From the NCBI GenBank assembly GCA_021847535.1, contig JAJZMR010000098.1:1-10960 (forward strand): a stretch of 10,960 bases of DNA, written 5' to 3'. Shown one piece after another: positions 1 to 7,381 of this stretch. The position numbers and the translations under genes were made by a program. Within the stretch, counting starts at the first letter, position 1. Each line of letters begins with the position of its first letter. Below the pieces are notes generated by a model. The model ran no database searches, was not told the origin of the DNA, and saw only the letters and a list, made by a program, of their open reading frames with translations. The stretch comes from a bacterium. GTDB taxonomy: Bacteria; Babelota; Babeliae; Babelales; Babelaceae.

Positions 1-591
1 TTTTGCATGGCCCTTCAACTGTGAAAGCTGCTGAAAAGTTTTGTTAAGCCAAATTGTCAACTGTACAAAATGTGATGGAGAGCGCTGCGCAGAAATTTTA
101 AATATCGTTTTTTCTGCTTCATCAAGCATAACTTCAATACCCTTATCACTTTGCATATAGCACTGCCCAATAATCTGTGTAGCAGAATTGATAAGACTCC
201 TGAGTATTGATTTTTCTTTAATAATTTTCGCATGTTGCTCAACAAGCCCAACCAAGGGAAGATCTTCTTGTAACGACACAAGATAAACAAGGCCTCCACA
301 CTGACTAAGTACCCCTTGCTTTTCAAGCTCATCCTGCAATGTTACCAAATCAATCCTTCGCTGAGATTGCTTAACCATGCTCAAAGCTGAAAAAATCATT
401 TTATGTGCCGGAGAATAAAAATCATCGGCAGCAACAATCTCACTCACTAAAGAAAAGTGCTCATCATTAAACAAGAGGGAACCCAAAACCGCACGTTCGG
501 CCTCTAAATGACAAGGTAATGACTTACCCAAAAGTTTTTCAGGCTCGATCAATTCTTTTCGTACAGAAGATAAAGAACCAAGTGGGCGCAT
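1..591 (-). CDS. dnaB: Replicative DNA helicase DnaB, N-terminal part (cut by window edge)
   Basis: Only the first 197 codons are present; the frame is open to the left edge. DnaB is the hexameric helicase that unwinds DNA at the replication fork and contacts primase through its N-terminal domain. The visible part matches that domain closely. It has an HLEAERAVLGSLLF block at residues 28-41, then DDFYSPAHKMIFSAL, a RIDLVTLQDELEKQG stretch, a GGLVYL segment, and a DEAEKTIFKI helix leading to the linker. The RecA-like ATPase domain with Walker motifs lies outside the window, so it cannot be checked for an intein or damage. The ATG at 591 lies 6 nt after the rplI stop. No strong Shine-Dalgarno precedes it, which suggests translational coupling to rplI. 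About 27 residues precede the conserved block, a normal N-terminal extension. rplI followed by dnaB is a common bacterial gene order. Confidence 0.95.
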   Translation of the reverse strand, partial: MRPLGSLSSVRKELIEPEKLLGKSLPCHLEAERAVLGSLLFNDEHFSLVSEIVAADDFYSPAHKMIFSALSMVKQSQRRIDLVTLQDELEKQGVLSQCGGLVYLVSLQEDLPLVGLVEQHAKIIKEKSILRSLINSATQIIGQCYMQSDKGIEVMLDEAEKTIFKISAQRSPSHFVQLTIWLNKTFQQLSQLKGHAK

Positions 592-597
592 AAAATA

Positions 598-1041
598 CTA
601 TTCTGCCAATACTTTAATTTTACATAGAGGACGTAAAGAACTTGAAAGTTTAACCGTAAACTCGTGAAGCCCTTTTGTTTTAATAGACTTATTAAGTTCT
701 ATTTGATTTTTTGCAACTGAAATACCTTCTGCTGCAAAAAGATCTACTATGTCAGCCGCAGATATCGCACCATAGAGCTTATCTCCTTCAGCTATCTTAC
801 GTTTAATTTTTAGCTCTGTATGCTTTATTTTTTCTGCAAGCATCGATGTCTTAGTCGCCACAACCTCTTTTTGCTTTTCAGCAACTTTAATTTTATGCGC
901 AAATTGCATTTCGTTTTCAGCAGTTACCTCAACGGCCAATTTTCGAGGAAAAAGAAAGTTGGTAGCATACCCAGATGTTACATTAATCATTTGTCCTGCA
1001 ATTCCTACGCGCTCAACATCTTTCAATAAAAATACTTTCAT
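598..1041 (-). CDS. rplI: 50S ribosomal protein bL9
   Basis: Protein of 147 residues, the usual size for bL9, which binds 23S rRNA at the base of the L1 stalk and helps maintain the reading frame. The N-terminal rRNA-binding domain starts MKVFLLKDVERVG and carries the family signature region (GQMINVTSGYATNFLFP, residues 16-32). A Lys/Glu-rich connecting helix follows at about 40-75, then a C-terminal domain containing GDKLYGAISAADI. The start is set by the strong AAGGAAG Shine-Dalgarno about 7 nt upstream of the ATG at 1041. An in-frame ATG at 1074 would add 11 residues with no family counterpart and is rejected. The gene is followed after 6 nt by dnaB. The usual upstream partners rpsF and rpsR are absent here; pseudopilin-like genes sit upstream instead. 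Confidence 0.96.
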   Translation of the reverse strand: MKVFLLKDVERVGIAGQMINVTSGYATNFLFPRKLAVEVTAENEMQFAHKIKVAEKQKEVVATKTSMLAEKIKHTELKIKRKIAEGDKLYGAISAADIVDLFAAEGISVAKNQIELNKSIKTKGLHEFTVKLSSSLRPLCKIKVLAE

Positions 1042-1081
1042 CAGAAACTTCCTTATAGGGTAATGAATTATCATATTGATA

Positions 1082-1110
1082 AGTATAGCGCTAAAAGCTT
1101 TCTATTTCCA
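1082..1110 (-). promoter_or_regulatory. Candidate sigma70 promoter for rplI-dnaB
   Basis: On the minus strand a TGGAAA -35 (1110-1105) and a TATACT -10 (1087-1082) are separated by 17 nt. It lies in the last codons of the upstream small gene. It would start transcription near 1075, giving a leader of about 34 nt before the rplI ATG. The -10 is good and the -35 moderate. Read-through from the pseudopilin promoter is also possible. Confidence 0.4.
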
Positions 1111-1516
1111 CGCACGTAAAAACTTTTTTTCCCGCTGTTTCTTGCATAATAATACGCCCTTTAAGACTTTTTGCACTCTTATTTTCTCCTACAACATCAA
1201 TCACAATAGAATAATATGTCTCATGCTTAATTAATGTAATCGAAGAGGAAAAATGATTACAAAAATAAACCTCCCGTGCCCCTTGATCAAGTCGATGCAC
1301 AAGCGCTGCATCTGAAGCCAAGAGTGCAAGGCTATAGCAAAGCGCCCCTCGCCCTAATTCATCACTTTTAAATGATGCAATGCTGTATGCTACTGTTTGC
1401 GCTTGAAAACTTAAGGCCATATAAAGGCGACCAGCCAAGGCAGCCAAAGTAGAAGCTATGAAAAGAATTACAGGGAAGAACATGAAAAGGCCTTTAAAAG
1501 TGAAGCTCGATACCAC
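1091..1516 (-). CDS. Small membrane-anchored protein, possible minor pseudopilin (PilX/GspK-like)
   Basis: Up to 141 residues and not recognised by a clear family motif. The N-terminus has FTFKG at about residues 5-9, followed by a strongly hydrophobic segment (LFMFFPVILFIASTLAAL). This layout, a basic residue and Gly before the hydrophobic helix, resembles a prepilin leader. Glu at mature position 5 is missing, as in GspK and PilX minor (pseudo)pilins. The remaining ~110 residues look like a small periplasmic domain with beta-strand-rich stretches (TYYSIVIDVVG). It is the third gene of a tightly overlapping set with two GF-type prepilins, which supports a pilus or secretion role. The start is uncertain. 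The GTG at 1516 keeps the KG leader but has no clear Shine-Dalgarno and overlaps the upstream gene by 49 nt. The ATG at 1483 has an AAAGG about 7 nt upstream and overlaps by 16 nt, but loses the charged leader. Function is inferred from context. Confidence 0.6.
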   Translation of the reverse strand: MVSSFTFKGLFMFFPVILFIASTLAALAGRLYMALSFQAQTVAYSIASFKSDELGRGALCYSLALLASDAALVHRLDQGAREVYFCNHFSSSITLIKHETYYSIVIDVVGENKSAKSLKGRIIMQETAGKKVFTCVEIESF

Positions 1517-1890
1517 ACAGCTTGTTTACCATGATAATCACATGAAAAAAAAGAACCACGTATTTTTTTTTGACCATCAAGCCTATAAGAAAAATTTGTA
1601 ACATCGTCCAAAAATAAAGTTTTGTGCTGATTTATCATGCCAAAAATTTGAGCCTTTTCAAAAAAAAGTCCTAAAGAAAAATTTCCATCACGTTTGCCAC
1701 GAGCCAAGGCTTGATCAAATGATTGATCAATTTTTTGTATCGCTGCAAGTAAGTTAACAGAACGCTGTGCACGCCGAGCCGTTTTATCATATAACTGTTG
1801 ATAACTCAATGCCACATGACAAACCATAAGAGCTACAAGCCCTATAAGAACCAGATAAATCTGTACCTCTATAAGCGTAAATCCATTCAT
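1468..1890 (-). CDS. Type IV pilin-like pseudopilin (GFTLIEV signal)
   Basis: Protein of 140 residues beginning MNGFTLIEV. This is a type IV prepilin signal: cleavage by prepilin peptidase is expected between Gly3 and Phe4, leaving Phe at +1 and the conserved Glu at +5. The hydrophobic helix continues to about residue 25 and an assembly-type coiled region follows (YDKTARRAQRSVNLLAAIQK). The C-terminal half would be the periplasmic domain. Position in the set suggests a GspJ/PilW-like minor pseudopilin of a type II secretion or type IV pilus machine, but no family-specific motif proves which. The ATG at 1890 overlaps the TGA of the upstream gene as ATGA, a classic coupling arrangement. An ATG at 1935 would give an 18-residue leader with Lys and Arg and remains possible, since the three-residue MNG leader is very short. 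Confidence 0.8.
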   Translation of the reverse strand: MNGFTLIEVQIYLVLIGLVALMVCHVALSYQQLYDKTARRAQRSVNLLAAIQKIDQSFDQALARGKRDGNFSLGLFFEKAQIFGMINQHKTLFLDDVTNFSYRLDGQKKIRGSFFSCDYHGKQAVWYRASLLKAFSCSSL

Positions 1891-2246
1891 GCCACAAAAG
1901 AGTCCGCATTTTTCAAGATAGCCGTTTTTACGCATAATAATTCACCAGAATCCCGCATAATTTTTAACGTTACATAAAAAAGCATATGATGAAATGCTTG
2001 ATGCACTTCTTCAATCACAATTTGAAAACCATTTTCATGCATTATTTTCTCTTGTAAGGGGTAAACCCCAGCTCGCAACTTTTCTAAACTCGTGCGTGCA
2101 AGAAGCAACGCCTCCATTTTTTGTTCTATATCGCGCTCTATAATAATTGCTTGCACGGCACACAAAACAACTGTATACCATACCAGCATAAGCAACAATG
2201 ATGTGATCAAACTTTCAACAAGAATAAATCCACCTTTTTTTATCAT
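1887..2246 (-). CDS. Type IV pilin-like pseudopilin, GspI/PilV-like
   Basis: Protein of 119 residues with N-terminus MIKKGGFILVESL. The two Lys, the Gly6/Phe7 cleavage point and Glu at mature +5 form a complete prepilin peptidase signal, followed by a hydrophobic helix to about residue 35. A helical stretch with EQKMEALLLARTSLEKLRAG resembles the ME...A....EKLRAG pattern often seen after the membrane helix of GspI and PilV proteins. The length fits GspI (about 120 residues). It is the first gene of a minus-strand set leading through two more small membrane proteins to rplI and dnaB. A candidate promoter with TTGACT and TAGAAT boxes lies about 55-85 nt upstream. The specific machine (type II secretion or type IV pilus) cannot be told because no ATPase or secretin gene is in the window. 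Confidence 0.82.
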   Translation of the reverse strand: MIKKGGFILVESLITSLLLMLVWYTVVLCAVQAIIIERDIEQKMEALLLARTSLEKLRAGVYPLQEKIMHENGFQIVIEEVHQAFHHMLFYVTLKIMRDSGELLCVKTAILKNADSFVA

Positions 2247-2300
2247 AGCTTTAAAATAGTAAGTACCATTAAGTTAAGAGTCTATCTTTTAAAGTATGCT

Positions 2301-2330
2301 ATTCTAAATAATATATATAAACAAAGTCAA
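2301..2330 (-). promoter_or_regulatory. Candidate promoter for the pseudopilin operon
   Basis: On the minus strand, TTGACT (2330-2325) and TAGAAT (2306-2301) are separated by 18 nt of very AT-rich DNA. Both boxes match sigma70 consensus at 5 of 6 positions. Transcription would start near 2294, about 50 nt before the pseudopilin ATG at 2246. Confidence 0.6.
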
Positions 2331-2349
2331 TCGACGAACAATTGACTTT
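2323..2349. repeat. Perfect 9-bp inverted repeat spanning both divergent -35 boxes
   Basis: AAAGTCAAT (2323-2331) and ATTGACTTT (2341-2349) are exact reverse complements around a 9-nt spacer. Each arm contains a TTGACT -35 element, one per strand, so the symmetry lies exactly between the two divergent genes. It may be an operator for one regulator acting on both, or a by-product of two similar -35 boxes back to back. Confidence 0.7.
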
Positions 2350-2370
2350 TAACGCAGCTATTTTTAAATT
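2342..2370 (+). promoter_or_regulatory. Candidate promoter for the secreted J-like protein gene
   Basis: TTGACT (2342-2347), a 17-nt spacer and TAAATT (2365-2370). Transcription would start near 2377, giving a leader of about 48 nt. The -35 is strong and the -10 moderate. It is back to back with the pseudopilin promoter. Confidence 0.5.
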
Positions 2371-2424
2371 TAGAAATGAAAAGATTTTGATAATAATGCT
2401 AACAAGAAAATAAAGGATAGGTTC

Positions 2425-4443
2425 ATGCAAAAACTGCTCAAAATATTTTATACTATTTTTTTTATCATGTTTCATGTTCTATCAGTTTTTGCTATGGCGC
2501 CTGGCCAATTTAAACCACAAGACATTGATGCCATCCTCAATAGTATGACTGAAGACGATTTCAATAACATCCTCAATGAACTCAGTAAATTAAGCCCCCA
2601 AGAACTTGAAGAACTAGAAAAAATCGGCCGCCAGGTGTTGATAGAAAGCGGCATTGATCCCGACACAGGTCGTCCACTTGAACAACAGCCACCCATAGCC
2701 GACAAATCATCGGCCTTGCCAGAAGCTCCTACAGTAGATAAAGTGCCTGAAGCAGCTCCTGCATTAAAAGTACACAATCCTGCAAATGTCCAATTAATTA
2801 TCGACTCAATTATAGAAAATATTCATAACTTACGACAAAAGGCACAAGGCAATGAACAGATCGCTCGTCGTCTCAGTCAATGGGCAGAACCGCTTAATGA
2901 TCTTCTTTTTTACCTAAAAATTATTAATAAAAAAGAACATCTTGATCGTCTTTCTACCCAAGATTTTGATACACTTTTTGATCTTCTTGAAAAATTACAT
3001 ACACAACTTGCTTTGCATCAGCCCCATATAATTTTACCTAAGGCAAAGGTTCCTGAAGACAACCCTTACCGTATCCTGGGAATCCACTTTACAGCATCAA
3101 CCCAAGAGATAACCAAACGGTATCTTGATCTAAAAAAGAAATATGATATAAAAGAAATTCGCAAAAACCTCAAAAAAGTTGGTGCCTCTCAGAAAGAGAT
3201 TGATCGCGAAATACATGCAGCAAAATTAACCCTTTCACTTATACAAGATGCCTATGACCAATTGAACGACCCAAAAACAAAAAATCTTATTGATAAAAAA
3301 TGGAGCGAAAACAAGGATAATGCCCTTGCTCCATCATCACAAAGCTCGCTTACCTCTGTTATTGAAGCGATCAGCACTAGTGTTTATCAACATACCATTT
3401 TGGATCAACTCCAAAATTTTCTCAAAAAATATGAACCAGAAGAACTTACAAAAAAGAATGCTGCTCAAGCCGCACAGGAACAACGCAAAAAAGACCTTGC
3501 AGAATTTGCCAAAGTGCGACCTACTATCACCACCACCGAATATGATAAAAAATATCCGCAACAACTTCCACGTTCTGAACAACGCGCTTCTTACGCAAGC
3601 CCTGGAGGATATCCTGACTTCATGATGGGGATGGGCGCCCCAACAACACGTGCACCACAGAAATACGATCCATTTGGATCCCCTCAGAAAGATGTTTCGC
3701 CCTCAGGGAGCAAGGGAGCATCATCAAGTACCGCTTCTGATAGCAAAAAGAGAGAAGACAAAATTTCTGAAGAAGACAAAAAGAAAGACGATAAAAAGAA
3801 AAAAGGCGATGAAAAAAAACAAAAAGAACTCGAAGAGAAGCTAAAAAAGTATGAAGAAAAAGAAAAATTAGAAAAATTGAAAAAATACGAAGAACAAGAT
3901 AAAAAACAAGCCGATAGCGAAAAGCAAAAAAAGAAATTGCCAGCTAAAGCGCAACCGCTCAAAGAAGAAGCTTCTGCGCAAGAAAAATATGTTGAAAAAA
4001 AACATCAGGCGACAGAACAAGAATTAACCCCACAACTTGATGCTATTGAAAATACCCTTGAAACCATAGCACAAAGAAACAATGAAATAAACGCAATCTT
4101 AGAAAAAGCCAACTTTGACGATTCAGTTATTACGGAACTCAACAAATTAGCGCTGCCTACGCTCTTAGACACAATGCTTACCTTTGGCAACAACCTCCCT
4201 ATAAACCAAGAGATCCGCGAAATCATTAATAAAAAGTGGACTGAGCTCTGGCAAAGTCATAGAGATATCATAAATCGCTTGGTTGTCAGAATCGAAGAAG
4301 AGCATCAAAAATACTCAACAAAAGGCCTTGAACCGCAGGGGCTTGTTGATATGCACAAGATAACCGAAGCTATCAAAAGAATTTACACAAGTATCGCCGA
4401 TAAATTAGCTCCGCACGTAGTAACAGAGAAAAAAGAAGAATAA
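2425..4443 (+). CDS. Exported J-like (DnaJ-type) protein lacking HPD, with Lys/Glu-rich coiled region
   Basis: Protein of 672 residues. Residues 1-23 are a signal peptide (basic start, hydrophobic core, VFA before MAPGQ), so it is probably exported. Residues 30-75 are acidic and helical. A Pro-rich stretch (80-112) and a helical domain (115-200) follow. Residues 213-290 resemble a J domain: NPYRILGI, then STQEITKRYLDLKKKY, and near its end AYDQLNDPKTKNLID. The HPD tripeptide that activates Hsp70 ATPase is absent; DIK stands after the helix II Tyr240. The domain may therefore bind partners without stimulating DnaK. Residues 440-505 are almost entirely Lys, Glu, Asp and Gln with a duplicated KLKKYEE unit, predicted to be coiled coil or disordered. 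A helical C-terminal domain (530-665) ends the protein. AAGGA lies about 10 nt before the ATG. The function is unknown; J-like fold and export are seen, a role in envelope or host interaction is inference. Confidence 0.85.
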   Translation: MQKLLKIFYTIFFIMFHVLSVFAMAPGQFKPQDIDAILNSMTEDDFNNILNELSKLSPQELEELEKIGRQVLIESGIDPDTGRPLEQQPPIADKSSALPEAPTVDKVPEAAPALKVHNPANVQLIIDSIIENIHNLRQKAQGNEQIARRLSQWAEPLNDLLFYLKIINKKEHLDRLSTQDFDTLFDLLEKLHTQLALHQPHIILPKAKVPEDNPYRILGIHFTASTQEITKRYLDLKKKYDIKEIRKNLKKVGASQKEIDREIHAAKLTLSLIQDAYDQLNDPKTKNLIDKKWSENKDNALAPSSQSSLTSVIEAISTSVYQHTILDQLQNFLKKYEPEELTKKNAAQAAQEQRKKDLAEFAKVRPTITTTEYDKKYPQQLPRSEQRASYASPGGYPDFMMGMGAPTTRAPQKYDPFGSPQKDVSPSGSKGASSSTASDSKKREDKISEEDKKKDDKKKKGDEKKQKELEEKLKKYEEKEKLEKLKKYEEQDKKQADSEKQKKKLPAKAQPLKEEASAQEKYVEKKHQATEQELTPQLDAIENTLETIAQRNNEINAILEKANFDDSVITELNKLALPTLLDTMLTFGNNLPINQEIREIINKKWTELWQSHRDIINRLVVRIEEEHQKYSTKGLEPQGLVDMHKITEAIKRIYTSIADKLAPHVVTEKKEE

Positions 4444-4469
4444 AAAGAGCTTCACAAACAAAAAAGTAG

Positions 4470-4501
4470 GGCTCCTGCATAATAAATCAGGAGCCTTTTT
4501 T
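4470..4501. terminator. Rho-independent terminator shared by convergent genes
   Basis: A perfect 8-bp stem, GGCTCCTG (4470-4477) and CAGGAGCC (4488-4495), has a 10-nt loop and is followed by six T on the plus strand. On the minus strand the same stem is followed after a few bases by a T run (complement of the A run at 4460-4465). It sits between the stops of the J-like gene (4443) and ileS (4504) and probably terminates both. Confidence 0.9.
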
Positions 4502-4503
4502 AA

Positions 4504-7281
4504 TTACGGCACTAATGCCGCACAGCGTGCGCAAAGGCCACGAGAATCAACAGCACTCTCCCAGTTCCAACAGCGCGGACACTTAGTTCCTGCTGCTTGA
4601 TAAGCGGCGATGAAGATGCCCTTCATAGGCGATTCAGGAACATCAAAAGCTGCTGTTTTTAAATCAACCAATGAAACAATGAAAAATTCACGTAAAAATC
4701 TATCAGTTGCAAGTAACTGCTGCAACTGTGGAAATTCAGCATAATAATCAGGGGCAATATGTAATGACACCGCTGCCTCTAATGAATGCTTAATAACACC
4801 CTGCTCGCGTTGAGCTTCAATCACTTTAAGGACCGCTGAACGTAACGATTTTAAAAAATTCCACAAAGGCTCATCTCCGGTAAAATCATTACCGACAGCC
4901 AAGCGCGGAAAGTTCCGCAGATGAATCGATCCTTTTTTATCTTTTTGATACAAATCAGAAATATGTTCAGCCGTGAACGAAAGAATAGGCGCCATCACAT
5001 GCGTAAGCGTATCAAGGATATACCAAAGCACCGTTTGAGCAGATCGACGCTTATGCCCTGAAGGGGCCTCAACATACAACCTATCTTTAATAAGATCAAG
5101 ATAAAATGAGCTGAGTTCCTGTGCACAATAATCGGCAAAAAGATGAAAGTTGCCCGTAAAATTACTTTCATTGTAATAACAAAAAGCATCTTCCTGAAAT
5201 CGATATAGTCGTGCCAACGCATAGCGATCAAGAGGCATAAGTTGCTCAAAAGGCAGAGCATCCTTGTCTTTATCAAAATCATATAAATTTTGTAACAAAA
5301 AGCGACAAGTATTTCTTATTTTACGGTATACAGAAGCAACATGATCTAAAACGACCTGCGAAACAACCAAATCTCCATCATTGCCTAAACTTGAAACCCA
5401 CAACCTTAATCCATCTGTTCCCAACGTACGTATAATATCATCAGGCGCAATAACATTACCCAATGATTTCGACATTTTGCGCCCCTTTTCATCGACCGTA
5501 TAACCATGAGAAATTATCTGACGCATAGAGGGAGTTTTTTCAAGAACTAAACTTGTTAAAAGAGAGCTTTGGAACCACCCACGGTGCTGATCTACACCCT
5601 CACAATAGACATCTGCCGGAAAGGCAAGTTCGGGATTTTTCTCAAGAACAGCGTAATGGCTCACACCAGAATCGAACCAAACATCAAGGATATCCTGCTC
5701 TTTTTTAAAATTTTTCTCATGACACGATGAACAAGCAGACGCCATCTTTTTTAATTCATCCAAAGAAACTTTATCCCAATATTCGATACCTTCACGTCCA
5801 ACTTGTTCTGCGATAAAATCCATAAATTCAGCAGAGGTAACGACTTTATCGCAGGTAAGACAAATAAGCGCAGGAATCGGTACACCCCATATGCGCTGAC
5901 GCGATATGCACCATTCCCACCTATTTTCTACCGTAGCTTTTAAAAAATTTTGTGCCCGCGCAGGGATAAACGATATATTTTCAATCGCACTCATTGCACG
6001 CTTTTTCATATCTTGCTGCATAAGATCAACAAACCATTGTGGAGTCGCTCTAAAAATCAGTCCATTATGACACCGCCAACAATGTGGATATGGATGGTTA
6101 ATCGAAGTTTTATAAAAAAGAGTACCCGATGCAGCAAGCTTTTTAATAACCCAAATTTGACCTTCTGTTACCAACATTCCAGCTAATTCATGAGGGGTGA
6201 TATCTGCGGTATAACGACCATCACTGGTAATTGGCGAGTAAATCTCAAGATTGTTTTTTACGCCCACCTCATAGTCAATAGGCCCTGCACCCGGTGCTGT
6301 ATGTACAAAAGCAGTCCCTTCATGCAATCCAACATTTTCATCAAAAACCATCGGAACTGAAAAGTTTTCAATAAATGGATGTAATACACCCAGCCCTTCA
6401 AGTACATCGCTTGCAAATTCTTTCAGGACCACAAGGCTCTGCTTGGTAATTTCGGCCAATTTTTGGCTAACCAACGATCCAACAATAAGCAATGTCTCTC
6501 CCAACCGTATCACTTGATAACGTGCGTGAGGGTGTGCCATAACCGCTCTATTTAAAGCTAATGTCCAAGGAGTCGTTGTCCAAACCAATAAACTAACCGG
6601 TCTATCAAGCTCTGGAAAAAGTCGGGCGCTATCAGCAGCAGACAAAGCAAATCGAACATACAAAGAAGGATCCTTACGATCCTGATATTCTATTTCAGCT
6701 GTTGCTAGCGTTGTTTTACATGAAAAACACCAGGCGACTGTTTTATTTTTTCTTTCAATAAAACCTTGCCTAAAAAATATCGCTAATGCTCTCATAATCG
6801 ATGCTTCATAGTCTGAGCTCATCGTTATATAAGGATCTTTCCAATTCATAAGAACACCAAGTTTTTTAAATTCTTGTTTCTGAATTGTTATCCATTCTTG
6901 CGCATAATCACGGCACGCCTTTTTAATATCAAGAGGCGAAAGCTGACTATTTTCAGCAGCTTGGGTGACCTTTAATTCAATGGGCAGCCCATGGCAATCC
7001 CATCCAGGTGTTACAGGAACATGCATCCCCTGCATACGATGTGATTTTGCAATAATATCTTTTAAAATTTTATTATAGGCGTGACCCAAATGAATATGCC
7101 CATTGGCATACGGAGGCCCATCATGTAAAATATATTTTTTTGACCCCTTATTACAAAAAAATGACTGTGTACAAAGATCTTCATCTTCCCAGCGTTGTAA
7201 GAGCTGCGCATCTTCTTGAGTAGGATTAGGCCGTATAGGAAAATCAGTATGAGGCAAATTTAAGGTATCTTTAAAATTCAT
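4504..7281 (-). CDS. ileS: Isoleucyl-tRNA synthetase, bacterial type with C-terminal zinc finger
   Basis: Protein of 925 residues, a normal length. This class I enzyme charges tRNA-Ile with isoleucine and removes mischarged valine. The HIGH motif is HLGH (64-67) after DGPPYANGHI; KMSKS is at 602-606 in DEKGRKMSKSLGN. The CP1 editing domain shows TTTPWTLALN (235-244), with the Thr/Asn positions of E. coli T243, T246 and N250, and HTAP with His327 and Asp336 matching H333 and D342. The usual HTAPxHG block reads HTAPGAG here, and the first Asp of the DDY is Ile. CxxC pairs at about 474/477 and 517/520, and C-terminal Cys901/904/917/920, are zinc sites of the bacterial type. The start at 7281 (MNFKDTLNLP) fits the family's conserved N-terminus. 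A TTG at 7335 would add 18 residues and is less likely. It has its own promoter and shares a terminator with the convergent gene. Confidence 0.97.
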   Translation of the reverse strand: MNFKDTLNLPHTDFPIRPNPTQEDAQLLQRWEDEDLCTQSFFCNKGSKKYILHDGPPYANGHIHLGHAYNKILKDIIAKSHRMQGMHVPVTPGWDCHGLPIELKVTQAAENSQLSPLDIKKACRDYAQEWITIQKQEFKKLGVLMNWKDPYITMSSDYEASIMRALAIFFRQGFIERKNKTVAWCFSCKTTLATAEIEYQDRKDPSLYVRFALSAADSARLFPELDRPVSLLVWTTTPWTLALNRAVMAHPHARYQVIRLGETLLIVGSLVSQKLAEITKQSLVVLKEFASDVLEGLGVLHPFIENFSVPMVFDENVGLHEGTAFVHTAPGAGPIDYEVGVKNNLEIYSPITSDGRYTADITPHELAGMLVTEGQIWVIKKLAASGTLFYKTSINHPYPHCWRCHNGLIFRATPQWFVDLMQQDMKKRAMSAIENISFIPARAQNFLKATVENRWEWCISRQRIWGVPIPALICLTCDKVVTSAEFMDFIAEQVGREGIEYWDKVSLDELKKMASACSSCHEKNFKKEQDILDVWFDSGVSHYAVLEKNPELAFPADVYCEGVDQHRGWFQSSLLTSLVLEKTPSMRQIISHGYTVDEKGRKMSKSLGNVIAPDDIIRTLGTDGLRLWVSSLGNDGDLVVSQVVLDHVASVYRKIRNTCRFLLQNLYDFDKDKDALPFEQLMPLDRYALARLYRFQEDAFCYYNESNFTGNFHLFADYCAQELSSFYLDLIKDRLYVEAPSGHKRRSAQTVLWYILDTLTHVMAPILSFTAEHISDLYQKDKKGSIHLRNFPRLAVGNDFTGDEPLWNFLKSLRSAVLKVIEAQREQGVIKHSLEAAVSLHIAPDYYAEFPQLQQLLATDRFLREFFIVSLVDLKTAAFDVPESPMKGIFIAAYQAAGTKCPRCWNWESAVDSRGLCARCAALVP

Positions 7282-7352
7282 AGTTTTGTTCCAGAAAGCA
7301 ACTTTTTGTTCAGTATACCATTTTTCAAAAAGCAAGGCAGTAGATAAAAAAG

Positions 7353-7381
7353 TTGAATTTTTATAATATTAACTCTACAAT
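7353..7381 (+). promoter_or_regulatory. Candidate promoter for the 103-residue protein gene
   Basis: TTGAAT (7353-7358) and TACAAT (7376-7381) are separated by exactly 17 nt. The predicted start is near 7388, with a leader of about 38 nt before the ATG at 7426. It overlaps the oppositely oriented ileS promoter. Confidence 0.6.

Noticed and set aside
57..332. Minus-strand frame of 91 codons inside the dnaB region
   Set aside because: It is a shifted frame within the clear DnaB coding sequence, which is open from 591 to the window edge and matches the family throughout.
2472..2777. Minus-strand frame antisense to the J-like gene, and similar Ser/Phe-rich frames at 3337-3582, 3684-3962 and 4005-4226
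   Set aside because: Their composition is the complement of Lys/Glu-rich coding sequence on the plus strand; no motif or Shine-Dalgarno supports them.
3840..3900. Tandem DNA repeat in the Lys/Glu-rich region
   Set aside because: The KLKKYEE unit occurs twice at the protein level, but the DNA copies differ by synonymous changes and there are only two, so it is described within the gene and not called as a repeat element.
7282..7352. T-box riboswitch in the ileS leader
   Set aside because: T-boxes are common before ileS in Gram-positives, but this leader is only about 70 nt, with no conserved T-box sequence and no terminator hairpin.
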